From contig CAVENX010000020.1 of NCBI GenBank assembly GCA_963617275.1, forward strand, positions 1 through 64,000: a stretch of DNA of 64,000 nt, written 5' to 3'. Position numbers and translations under genes: made by a program. The notes under the pieces were generated by a model, which was not told where the DNA came from, did no database searches, and worked only from the letters and a program-made list of their open reading frames with translations. Shown here piece by piece: positions 7,792 to 15,872 of the stretch. Within the stretch, counting starts at the first letter, position 1. Each line of letters opens with the position of its first letter. The DNA comes from Limivicinus sp963617275. Lineage in GTDB: Bacteria; Bacillota; Clostridia; Oscillospirales; Oscillospiraceae.

Positions 7792-9021
7792 GTGAAGAGA
7801 CATACTCGCGGACTTTGGTATAGATTGCTTGGCATCGTATTGCTCTGCGTATGCACCGCGTTTTCAGTCACGTCTACGGCGGCAAAGTATATTTCTACGA
7901 TCACCTCCGGAAATATAATTCTGAATGTAACGGCCAAAAGCACAGTTGTTGAATGGGAAAAAGTCTATGGCGACGACAACGCTCCGTATGAAGACGAGAA
8001 CGGAAAATATTATATCCGATATGTAGGTGACGTTACTCACAGAACTTGGGTCGATGTGACCGGTTACGGGTGGGAGAACGGAAAGATACTTGACACAACT
8101 ATAACAAGCACCTATAAAATGTTTGAAAAATCCGATAATACGCAAAGTGTTAATTGGGTATTTTTGGATTATTCACAGCTTGGTGACCTGAACAGCAATA
8201 TGCTCAGCGGACAGGAAGCGCGTGTAAGCGTTGTTTACAGAGATAATAATATAACCGGCGGTGACGTCAGCGTTGATACATTGAACATGGTGAGGTCAGT
8301 TTACCCTCAAAATGATGTTTATTGGTGGCTTGAACAATCTACCGTAAACGGTGATCCGTATCTGGGGAATGGGATAAAGGCCTATTTGGGTAATATTACC
8401 AGCGTTTATGTTCCGGCAAGCGCAACAAGCGTTGAGGGAAGTTATACAATTGCCGGTCTCTTCTCACAGAACAGAAAAATCCAGAGCGTTATGATTGATC
8501 CGGCGGGAACATGGACATCTATGGCGGCTACATTTCAGTTATGTTCATCTATCAAAGAATTTCCCGCTGAGTTTGCTATTCCTGCAACTGTAACAAATAT
8601 GAATCTTACATTCAGTCAATGCTTGGGGCTTGAGAAGTTTACGGCCAAAATCCCGGACGGCGTTACTCTTATGAACCGTACATTTAATCTGTGCGCTCCT
8701 CTGACGGCCGATATAACGTTACCGGCAGGTGTGACGGATTGCCGTGGAGTTGCACGAATGTCCGGATATCAAGAACCGGGGCTGAGCAACCTTGTATATG
8801 ACGACGCAGGCAACTTTGTCGGAGCCGGCGGAAAGTACAATCTGGTCATTCGCTATAACGGTTCGGGAAGCGCGGATTACGGTACTTCAACAAGCGGAAT
8901 GAAATATGGTGCGGAAGAAACAACTGTATTTATAAATTACAGCGGTACTACCACATATTCCGCAACAGGCACCGACGAGGCGGCAAACGGCTTCGGTCTT
9001 GCCCCGGATATAGTTTCCTGA
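7792..9021 (+). CDS. Exported surface protein with BspA-like repeat region
   Basis: A 409-residue protein with a hydrophobic N-terminus (about 10-32) ending TSTAAKYIST, again SipW-like, so it may be a third substrate type. The central part (about 180-320) has irregular repeats of the BspA/LRR_5 kind, with phrases such as SSIKEFPAEF, LGLEKFTAKI and LPAGVTDC spaced by about two dozen residues. The N-terminal third shows no family I recognise. The GTG start is preceded by GAGGTGAGG. It lies 13 bp after the small TasA-like gene. Function in adhesion or matrix is inferred from position and fold. Confidence 0.65.
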   Translation: MKRHTRGLWYRLLGIVLLCVCTAFSVTSTAAKYISTITSGNIILNVTAKSTVVEWEKVYGDDNAPYEDENGKYYIRYVGDVTHRTWVDVTGYGWENGKILDTTITSTYKMFEKSDNTQSVNWVFLDYSQLGDLNSNMLSGQEARVSVVYRDNNITGGDVSVDTLNMVRSVYPQNDVYWWLEQSTVNGDPYLGNGIKAYLGNITSVYVPASATSVEGSYTIAGLFSQNRKIQSVMIDPAGTWTSMAATFQLCSSIKEFPAEFAIPATVTNMNLTFSQCLGLEKFTAKIPDGVTLMNRTFNLCAPLTADITLPAGVTDCRGVARMSGYQEPGLSNLVYDDAGNFVGAGGKYNLVIRYNGSGSADYGTSTSGMKYGAEETTVFINYSGTTTYSATGTDEAANGFGLAPDIVS

Positions 9022-9049
9022 ACCTTCTCATCCAAGGAGATGAAAAACC

Positions 9050-10540
9050 ATGAGTAAAAAGTTTTTTTATACCGCGCTTGCGCTGATTCTGGCTTTTGTG
9101 GTGCTTGCCGTTCCGGCATCTGCCGATGACGCCATACCGGGGGAGCCTGTTGTTCCACCGGAAGAAACGGTCACCGTTCCGGAAGAGGGAACCACAGATC
9201 CTGTTCCGTCCGAGGACGCCGCTCTGCCGGAAGCGCCCGTCGCCGGAAGAACCTTCACATGGACGGATAATGAACCGCTTGTGATCGATATCCGCGCCGA
9301 CGAAGGCTTTTCCATGCCGGAGTTCTTTATCCTGCGTATCAACGACGTTGAGTATACCGTTTCTGCTACCGGCGAGGGGAATCCGGAAGGGATCACTTAT
9401 GACCCTGACTCCGGTAAGCTAAGCATCGCGCCGACGCTCATCAACGACGGGGATACCTTTGCCCTCATTGGCTCTGCGGTCGGTGTGCGCATAAATGCGG
9501 ACGCTCTTACGGATATTGCCGTTGTCTCCGATCTGGGACGCGACTACTCATCCGCAAAGCCGCTGGAGATTGCAATTGCCCCGGCGGAGGGATATGTTCT
9601 CCCGGATGAGCTGCATCTGGTAATGGATGATATTCTCTATACCGTACATACCGACGGCAAAGTGTATACCGACGGCGTTGCGTTTGAACCTGACAGCGGG
9701 ATACTCACGGTAGACCCCATGTATCTCAGCGTCGGCCAGACAGTTGCGCTCTCCGGCACGGCGGTTCCGGACGATACTGTAAAAGAGGAACCCGAGTCTG
9801 AACAGGAGCCTGACAGCGATACAGAAGAGGAACCGGATGAGTCTGAAAAAGAGACGGAGCAGGAACCCACGGAGGAACCGACAGAAGGACAGGAACCAGA
9901 ACCGGAACAGGAACCGGAACAGGGTGCTGACACGAACCTTTCTGTCGCTGTCAACGTAGCCTTGCTGGAGAATGTCGTGTTTACGGAGTCTGCGTCCCAG
10001 ACTGTGCTGACTCGCACCGAGAACAATATACTCACTCTCGCACCGGGGCAGGATCTTGTCCTGACCGTTGCGCCCGCACCGGGTGCGGCTCTGCCGGAAG
10101 CTTTCACGGTCGCCATTCTCCGTGCGGACGGTTTGGTCATTACGGAGACTTTCCGCTTTGACGGGCAGGGGAACGCGCCTTTCCTCACATTTGACCCAAT
10201 GCTTCAGCAGATACATATTGCGGCAAGCGCCATTCTTGATCTTGACACGCTGATCATTGCACCCGTCATGACCGAACCCGCGCCGACACTGCCCCCAACG
10301 CCTACGCCCACTCCCGCGCCGACGGATGAGCCGAGTACCGAAGAGCCGAGTGAGCCCGGTGTCGAACAGCCGACCGAGCCCGGTACCGAGCAGCCAACTG
10401 AGCCCGGTACCGAACAGCCGACCGAACCAGTGATTGAACAGCCGACCGAACCAGTGATTGAACAGCCGACCGAACCCGGTGTTGAACAGCCGACCGAATC
10501 AGTGATTGAGCAGCCGACTGTACCTGTCACAGCGCCGTAA
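9050..10540 (+). CDS. Secreted protein with three beta modules and acidic/Pro-Thr repeat tail
   Basis: A 496-residue product with a standard signal peptide (cleavage near PASA/DD, about residue 26). Three related modules of about 75 residues follow, roughly 65-145, 160-245 and 325-410, sharing FxPDSG-like turns and a closing VALSGTAV or FALIGSAV strand. A Glu/Pro-rich linker separates modules two and three. The tail holds seven tandem EQPTEP-type octapeptides. There is no TM anchor or sortase motif at the end, so it is probably released or bound non-covalently. ATG with AAGGAG upstream. Last gene of the surface cluster. No known function is recognised. Confidence 0.7.
   Translation: MSKKFFYTALALILAFVVLAVPASADDAIPGEPVVPPEETVTVPEEGTTDPVPSEDAALPEAPVAGRTFTWTDNEPLVIDIRADEGFSMPEFFILRINDVEYTVSATGEGNPEGITYDPDSGKLSIAPTLINDGDTFALIGSAVGVRINADALTDIAVVSDLGRDYSSAKPLEIAIAPAEGYVLPDELHLVMDDILYTVHTDGKVYTDGVAFEPDSGILTVDPMYLSVGQTVALSGTAVPDDTVKEEPESEQEPDSDTEEEPDESEKETEQEPTEEPTEGQEPEPEQEPEQGADTNLSVAVNVALLENVVFTESASQTVLTRTENNILTLAPGQDLVLTVAPAPGAALPEAFTVAILRADGLVITETFRFDGQGNAPFLTFDPMLQQIHIAASAILDLDTLIIAPVMTEPAPTLPPTPTPTPAPTDEPSTEEPSEPGVEQPTEPGTEQPTEPGTEQPTEPVIEQPTEPVIEQPTEPGVEQPTESVIEQPTVPVTAP
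10352..10519 (+). repeat. Seven 24-bp tandem repeats coding an octapeptide
   Basis: Seven near-identical in-frame units encode variants of EPGTEQPT and EPVIEQPT. Some neighbours are almost identical at DNA level, so copy number is likely to vary between strains without frameshift. Confidence 0.85.
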
Positions 10541-10677
10541 GAGTTGTATAAGCGTTTGAGCCGTTCATAAAAATAATGTTTATCCGTTTTTTTGCAGTGT
10601 TCAATGCAAGGTTTTATGCAAACAAAACCGAAGACTTTCCAAGTAAAAAAGCCGATAAGTAAGCGGTAAAATAAGAA

Positions 10678-10711
10678 AACACCCGCAGTCCTTGAGACTG
10701 CGGGTGTTCAG
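10678..10711. terminator. Bidirectional terminator between convergent operons
   Basis: Perfect 13-bp arms (10678-10690 and 10696-10708) with a CTTGA loop. The minus-strand side has the better T-rich tail, serving hypA. The interval 10541-10677 holds nothing else I can identify. Confidence 0.88.
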
Positions 10712-10745
10712 CTTTTCCTGTAATTTGACAGAACGAAATTTGCTG

Positions 10746-11090
10746 CTACATTGCTTCTATCTCTTTGATATTATACTCGTTGCCGGTTACGAGAAAGGTA
10801 TTGGAGCTGTGGCAATACGGACATATCTTGGCATACTCTACTGTCGGGTATGTCTTTTTGCAGTCCTGACAATAGGTGACTCCCTTGATCGTTTCAATTT
10901 TCAGCTCCGCGTCCTTCAGGTAATCGGATTTTTTTCGGGCATAGAGCCAGAAATCAAAGAGATAGTCCGGAATGATACCGCTGACCTCGCCGACTTCAAG
11001 CGTGACCGAGCCAATTTTTGTAAGCTTGTTTTCGACGGCGAGTTTTTCAACGATCTCAATAATATAAATTACGGTTCCTAATTCGTGCAT
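10746..11090 (-). CDS. hypA: HypA-like nickel metallochaperone (first copy)
   Basis: A 114-residue protein matching the HypA/HybF family: N-terminal MHE, whose His2 binds Ni in known HypA, and a C-terminal zinc site CQDC...CPYC. Known HypA delivers nickel to [NiFe] hydrogenase or urease maturation. Here no hydrogenase or other hyp gene is present. Its ATG overlaps the stop of the upstream oxidoreductase in a TAATG junction, so the two are translationally coupled. The partner is therefore probably the oxidoreductase or its pathway, which is unusual. The family is secure; the role is open. Confidence 0.85.
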   Translation of the reverse strand: MHELGTVIYIIEIVEKLAVENKLTKIGSVTLEVGEVSGIIPDYLFDFWLYARKKSDYLKDAELKIETIKGVTYCQDCKKTYPTVEYAKICPYCHSSNTFLVTGNEYNIKEIEAM

Positions 11091-13810
11091 TATTTCGTCA
11101 GCTTCTTCTTGAGGATTTTCACTTCGCGCTTGAGCATATACGGAAGTATCGCCTTCATCTTGTCCTCGGCCTTGACCATTCTGGACGCCTCGGGCAGATC
11201 GCGTGAAAGATGGATCGCATCAAATTCGCATCTGGTGGTGCACAGACCGCAGCCGATGCACTGGTTTTCGTCTACCTCTGCGGCGCCGCAGCCCAGACAG
11301 CGGGAAGCTTCCTTCTTTACCTGCTCTTCTGTAAAGGTGAGACGGTCGTCCATAAAGCTTTTTGCCTTTGCGGCGTCCTGACCCGGGACCTGGCGGGAGT
11401 AGCTGTCGAAGCTTCCGGCGGCGAAAACAACGTTGTCCTTGTCAAGCTCATAGAACTGACGGAGATTGCGGGCAAGAGTAAGGCTCTGACCGGGGTGGAC
11501 ATACCGGTGAAGCGATTCTGCGGCCTCGCGTCCCTGCGCGATAGCGTCGATAACGAATTTGGGACCGGTGTATGCGTCTCCGCCTACGAAAATATCCTTC
11601 TGTGCCGTCTGGAAAGTTATCGGATCGGCAATAACGGTACCGTTTTTGTTAAAGGTCATGGCTTCGGGGGCGATGCCGCTAAGCTCGACCTTCTGACCGA
11701 TAGCGCTTATTACGCTGTCGACCTCTATAAGCTCAAATCTGCCGGTTCCGACGGGCTTTCTGCGGCCCTTTTCATCCGCCTCGCCAAGCTCCATAAGCTC
11801 GACCTTGAGACCGGTGACCTTGCCTTCTTCACCGATGATCTCAACGGGAGCATTGAGATATCTGAATTTGACACCCTCCTCAACCGCTTCCGCGACCTCT
11901 GTCTTGTCCGCAGGCAGCTCCGCTTCGGAGCGCCGGTATATGATATATACTTCCTCCGCGCCGAGACGCACGGCACTGCGGCACACATCCATTGCAACGT
12001 TGCCACCGCCGATAACGGCGCATTTTTTGCCTACCGCGGGTTTACCGTCGAGATTGACGGCGCGCATGAACTCAATACCGCCGAACACGCCGGAAAGCTC
12101 TTCGCCGGGGATGCCGAGCGCAGCGGATTTCTGTGCGCCGATAGCCAGGTAGAAGCCCTTATAGCCGTCTGCGCGAAGCTGCTCTACGGTAACGTCTTTG
12201 CCGACCTCAACATTGCATCTGAATTCAACGCCCATCTGCCGCAGAACGTCGATTTCGGCGTTGATAACATCCCTGTTCAGACGGAAGGAGGGGATACCGA
12301 CGGCAAGCATACCGCCGGGAACGGCGTTCTTTTCAAATACTGTTACATTATAGCCCCTGTTTGCAAGATAGTAAGCACAGCTCATACCTGCAGGACCCGC
12401 GCCGATGACCGCGATCTTCTCATCGTAGTTTTCAAGGGTCTCACGCTTTGTCCTCTTTGCGGGGACATATCGCGTTTCGCTGTTAAGCTCCTGCTCAGCG
12501 ATAAACTTCTTGATCTCATCAATTGCGACGGGGGAATCAATAGTGCCGCGGGTGCAGGCATCCTCACAGCGGCGGTTGCAGATGCTTCCGCATACGGCGG
12601 GGAATGGATTGTCCTGCTTTATAAGCTTGAGCGCGTCAAGGTAACGCCCCTCGGCTGCCATCTTGATATAGCCCTGAACCGCAATATGCGCGGGACATGC
12701 GGTTTTGCAGGGGGCGGTGCCGCTCTCATAGCAATTGAGCATGTTGTTGTCGCGGTAATCCTCATCCCACTTGTCGGGACCCCAAGGGGTATCGTCGGGC
12801 AGTTCATGCTTCGGATATTTGACCGGACCATTCTTTGTGCAGAGCTTCTGACCGAGCTTTGCCGCACCGGCGGGGCAGACCTCGGCGCATTTGCCGCAGG
12901 CGACGCAGTTGTCTTTGTCAACATGTGCGCGGAAAGCGCTGCGCGAGAGGTTGGGCGTGTTGAAAAGCTGAGAGGTGCGCAAAGCGTAGCAGACGCCGGG
13001 GGCGCAGTTGCAGATGGCGAAAATTTTGTCTTCGCCGTCGATGTTTGTTATCTGATGTACATAACCTTCGTCCTCGGCGCGCTGGAGGATCTCCATTACC
13101 TCGTCATAGGTGACGGTTTTTCCGTCCTTGCCCGTTTCGTCGCAGTAGCGCGCACAGTCGCCGACGGCGATGCACCAATAGTCCTCAATATCGCCCGAAC
13201 CGACGCCGCGCTTGCTTTGTGAACGGCGGCATGAGCAGACGCCCACGCTGTAATAGTCGTATTTTTTGAGCCAATGAGACAAATGCTCAATGCTTACGGA
13301 TTTTGAGTTTGCAGGGATCGCCTTTTCAACGGGGATAACGTGCATACCGACGCCTGCGCCGCCAAGAGGGATCATGGGCGTAACGGCCTCAAGCGGGAGT
13401 CTGGACATGCGCTCAAAAAAATCGCATACTTCGGGATGTTCATTGACGGTAGACATTCTCATGTTGAGAAATTCCGCCGCGCCCGGAACGAAGAGCGGCA
13501 GAATATACTGCTTGTGATGATCCTCGTTCTCCCAATTATACTCTATAAGACCGAGGCAGCTCATATCAAAAAGCTTCTTCTCAAGCGCCTCCGTATCCGT
13601 CCAGCCGCATGCTTTCCGGATATCTTCAAATGACATGGGGGTACGCTGTTTCATGCTGAGTGCTATATCGACCATATCGTCGTCAAGCACATTGACAAGC
13701 CCCCAAAATTCAGGGCAGTCTTCTGTCATCTTCTCAATGCCAAGTTTGTAAGGGATCCTGTCGGTCATCTTTTTTCCAAGCGCGAAAAGCTTTTCTTTAT
13801 TTGTTACCAT
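11090..13810 (-). CDS. Multi-cluster FeS flavoprotein oxidoreductase, GltD-like (first copy)
   Basis: A 906-residue cytoplasmic redox protein. Residues 1-120 look like a winged-helix or small alpha/beta region. Cys-rich segments follow (CSCRR near 193, CNCAPGVC near 265), then a ferredoxin motif CVACGKCAEVC (about 305). Next comes a GltD-type N-terminal FeS domain (CKTACPAHIAVQGY), an FAD site GAGPAGMSCAYY and an NAD(P) site GGGNVAMD. The C-terminal CLGCG and CIGCGLCTTRC motifs suggest further clusters. This layout suggests NAD(P)H-linked electron transfer to or from ferredoxin. ATG chosen because AGGAGG lies five bases upstream. The substrate is unknown. Confidence 0.85.
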   Translation of the reverse strand: MVTNKEKLFALGKKMTDRIPYKLGIEKMTEDCPEFWGLVNVLDDDMVDIALSMKQRTPMSFEDIRKACGWTDTEALEKKLFDMSCLGLIEYNWENEDHHKQYILPLFVPGAAEFLNMRMSTVNEHPEVCDFFERMSRLPLEAVTPMIPLGGAGVGMHVIPVEKAIPANSKSVSIEHLSHWLKKYDYYSVGVCSCRRSQSKRGVGSGDIEDYWCIAVGDCARYCDETGKDGKTVTYDEVMEILQRAEDEGYVHQITNIDGEDKIFAICNCAPGVCYALRTSQLFNTPNLSRSAFRAHVDKDNCVACGKCAEVCPAGAAKLGQKLCTKNGPVKYPKHELPDDTPWGPDKWDEDYRDNNMLNCYESGTAPCKTACPAHIAVQGYIKMAAEGRYLDALKLIKQDNPFPAVCGSICNRRCEDACTRGTIDSPVAIDEIKKFIAEQELNSETRYVPAKRTKRETLENYDEKIAVIGAGPAGMSCAYYLANRGYNVTVFEKNAVPGGMLAVGIPSFRLNRDVINAEIDVLRQMGVEFRCNVEVGKDVTVEQLRADGYKGFYLAIGAQKSAALGIPGEELSGVFGGIEFMRAVNLDGKPAVGKKCAVIGGGNVAMDVCRSAVRLGAEEVYIIYRRSEAELPADKTEVAEAVEEGVKFRYLNAPVEIIGEEGKVTGLKVELMELGEADEKGRRKPVGTGRFELIEVDSVISAIGQKVELSGIAPEAMTFNKNGTVIADPITFQTAQKDIFVGGDAYTGPKFVIDAIAQGREAAESLHRYVHPGQSLTLARNLRQFYELDKDNVVFAAGSFDSYSRQVPGQDAAKAKSFMDDRLTFTEEQVKKEASRCLGCGAAEVDENQCIGCGLCTTRCEFDAIHLSRDLPEASRMVKAEDKMKAILPYMLKREVKILKKKLTK

Positions 13811-13849
13811 AGAAACCTCCTGTTTATCATTTGACAATCAGCCGATAAC

Positions 13850-13878
13850 AGAATACCATAATTATATTTTTTTGTCAC
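13850..13878 (-). promoter_or_regulatory. Possible promoter of the first oxidoreductase-hypA module
   Basis: Read on the minus strand: GTGACA (13878-13873), 17 bp, TATTCT (13855-13850). Reasonable but not consensus. Confidence 0.45.
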
Positions 13879-13906
13879 GGAATTTTTGATAAAATATGAG
13901 CAAAAA

Positions 13907-13933
13907 TGCGCAGTCTGTGGTATAATCTGCGCA
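13907..13933 (+). promoter_or_regulatory. -10 box framed by an inverted repeat
   Basis: TGCGCAG (13907-13913) and CTGCGCA (13927-13933) flank TATAAT (13921-13926). The perfect 7-bp arms around a consensus -10 look like an operator controlling the membrane protein at 13950. No good -35 is present at 17 bp, which fits an activated or repressed promoter. Confidence 0.55.
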
Positions 13934-13949
13934 GTGTCGAGGTGATAGC

Positions 13950-14657
13950 ATGGAAGAAAATAAAAACAGGCCGCAAGAGGAAAAAAATACGCAGATAAAA
14001 CGCATTTTGATATCTGCGTCTGTCGGCGCAGCCGCAATGATGATTTTTCTTGCGGCGTACTATCTGATAAGCGCTGCGCAAAAGGATGTATTTTATGACG
14101 GCGCGGGGGAATACTCCGCTTTTATGGCCGACGGTGCGGGAATCGAGAGCGCGTTCAGCGGCGTTGAGATCAGGCTTATGTCTGACGGGAATTGTACGGT
14201 AACGCTTGACGGACGTTCAGAGAAAGGAAAATGGTCGCGCTCCGGAGATACGGTCGATATTTTACTCGGGGCAGAAAGCTTCAGCGGAACGATAAGCGGA
14301 AATTTCCTTGAAATTTCGTATGGCGATTCAGGTTCAAACCGGATCATCCTGAAAAAAAGCGGAGATACCGCAGATGCTTCCGCTATTCCTGCGGGAAGCT
14401 GGAAGATAGCGGAGATCACCGACGTCTTCTCTGTCTATACAAAGGACATACTCGAAAAAACCGGATATGGAGATTCATATCTGGTGATCGACGGCACGGG
14501 AACGGGAAGTGCGGACATATTCGGTCAGGGCGAAGCGGAAATATCTGCCGACGGGAAATATATATATTATAAGGGACTGCTGTTTGAATATACCTTTTCG
14601 GATAAACAATTGGTTATAAGATATTCCGACGGTGTGTCGCTTGTTTTTGAAAAATGA
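13950..14657 (+). CDS. Membrane-anchored protein with lipocalin-like beta repeats, unknown function
   Basis: A 235-residue product: a short charged cytoplasmic N-terminus, one TM helix (about 19-42) and an extracytoplasmic beta-rich part. Two related halves show the pattern DGNCTVTLDGRSEKGKW... and GTGSADIFGQGEAEIS, each ending in a strand such as RIILKK or SLVFEK. The first half resembles the start of the lipoprotein at 44756, where a similar GKAKLEANGKSCKGTW is seen. No enzyme motif is visible. ATG with GAGGTG upstream. Monocistronic, between a possible operator promoter and a strong terminator. Confidence 0.7.
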   Translation: MEENKNRPQEEKNTQIKRILISASVGAAAMMIFLAAYYLISAAQKDVFYDGAGEYSAFMADGAGIESAFSGVEIRLMSDGNCTVTLDGRSEKGKWSRSGDTVDILLGAESFSGTISGNFLEISYGDSGSNRIILKKSGDTADASAIPAGSWKIAEITDVFSVYTKDILEKTGYGDSYLVIDGTGTGSADIFGQGEAEISADGKYIYYKGLLFEYTFSDKQLVIRYSDGVSLVFEK

Positions 14658-14705
14658 ATAAGATGAATTTGCCGAAAAAGCCCTGTCACGGACTTCTTGA
14701 CAGCC

Positions 14706-14743
14706 ACAGCCCGCCGCACATTTCCGGTGCGGCGGGCTGTTTT
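14706..14743 (+). terminator. Terminator with 14-bp stem
   Basis: Perfect arms 14706-14719 and 14727-14740 (G/C-rich), a seven-base loop and TTTT. It lies between convergent genes. Confidence 0.85.
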
Positions 14744-14750
14744 GGCAGGT

Positions 14751-15656
14751 TTATTCGGGACAGGCAAAATTCAAAGCGCCCGGAACTATCTCTATGGTGA
14801 AGCTGTTTTCGTAGATTATTTCTCCGTCAAGGGAATATGCAAAGCCGTCCGGAGCGGAAACGGAGACGGTTTTTGCCTGACGGTAGGTGATTATATCTTT
14901 CAGATCATCGCGGTCAAGGTGCTCGCCGTTTGTGTATGGCGTAAGTATTTTCACAAATCTGATGCGGGATATCGGCTTTATCAGGCAGACCTCCATAAGT
15001 CCGTCGTCGGTTTTTGCGCGTGGGGCGCATTTGAACGAACCGCCGACATACTGACCGTTTGCGACGGTGCAGAGCAGCGCCTTGCCATCAGGATTAAGAA
15101 CCTCGCCGTCGGCAGTGACGGTACAATTGTTTTTCATGCTTGTAAGCAGAGCTGTGACAACGCCTTTGGTGTAAGCGTTCTTATTGCCGTGCCCGGATTT
15201 TGCGCGCTCTTTGTTTATTGTGATCGCCACGGTAGTATCAAAACCGAAGTTTGTTACATTGAAGCTGTATCTATCGCCGACCTTTAGTGCGTCAAGCTTT
15301 CTTTCCGAAGCGGAAATAAGCTTTGCCGCGTCGCTGAACTTTTCCTGCCCGCCGAAAACCTTTACAAAGTCGTTCCCGCTTCCGCAGGCATAGCAGCTTA
15401 CAGAGGCGTTCTCGGCGCCGACCGCGCCGGAAAATACTTCGTTGATTGTTCCGTCGCCTCCGCAGGCGATAAAGCGGAATTTTTCACCGGGGCTTTCCGC
15501 AAGAGTTCTTTTCACGTACTCCGTTGCGTCAAGGGGAGCCTTTGTGAGATATATTTCGCACAGGTCTGGGCAGGGGAGTGCGGCGATTTCGTTCCGGAGC
15601 TTTTCTTCTGTGCCGCCGGCACCGGCCTTGGGATTCAGTATAAAAATGTATTTCAT
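14751..15656 (-). CDS. Diacylglycerol kinase-family lipid kinase
   Basis: A 301-residue protein of the DagK/YegS/LCB5 family, which phosphorylates diacylglycerol or related lipids at the cytoplasmic face of the membrane. N-terminal NPKAGAG and the nucleotide-binding GGDGTINEV (about 62-70) are the family hallmarks. Also visible are ACGSGNDF (about 90-97) and a C-terminal beta domain ending FSLDGE-like (YSLDGEII). ATG preceded by GGGAGGA. Monocistronic. The exact lipid substrate is not readable; recycling of diacylglycerol from wall polymer synthesis is the commonest role. Confidence 0.9.
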   Translation of the reverse strand: MKYIFILNPKAGAGGTEEKLRNEIAALPCPDLCEIYLTKAPLDATEYVKRTLAESPGEKFRFIACGGDGTINEVFSGAVGAENASVSCYACGSGNDFVKVFGGQEKFSDAAKLISASERKLDALKVGDRYSFNVTNFGFDTTVAITINKERAKSGHGNKNAYTKGVVTALLTSMKNNCTVTADGEVLNPDGKALLCTVANGQYVGGSFKCAPRAKTDDGLMEVCLIKPISRIRFVKILTPYTNGEHLDRDDLKDIITYRQAKTVSVSAPDGFAYSLDGEIIYENSFTIEIVPGALNFACPE

Positions 15657-15762
15657 GTTTTCCTCCCGAAAAATTTATATCTAAATTGATAATATCATTT
15701 TTGCCGGTGTTTTTCAACGAATTTATAATAAATAAAAAATTCTCTTTTTGTATGCCGGGCGG

Positions 15763-15792
15763 TTGCCATAGTGAAATATGGTGTGATATAAT
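15763..15792 (+). promoter_or_regulatory. Promoter of the YhhN-family gene
   Basis: TTGCCA (15763-15768), 18 bp, TATAAT (15787-15792), with TGA just before the -10 giving an extended -10. The leader is about 75 nt. Confidence 0.65.
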
Positions 15793-15872
15793 AATTTCCA
15801 GATGATATTGCGGTCAGACCGCGTTTGTTCCTTTACCGCAGTTGTTATTTTATACTGAAAGGAATTATTTTT

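Noticed and set aside
10352..10519. Regular 24-bp repeats as a possible CRISPR array
   Set aside because: Units are contiguous, in frame and code EQPTEP-type octapeptides; there are no spacers or cas genes.
11210..13222. Long open frame (about 670 codons) on the plus strand, opposite the first oxidoreductase
   Set aside because: It has no RBS or recognisable domain; the coding strand shows clear FeS, FAD and NAD(P) motifs. A similar antisense frame (16586-19093) occurs in the paralogue, so it comes from shared codon use.
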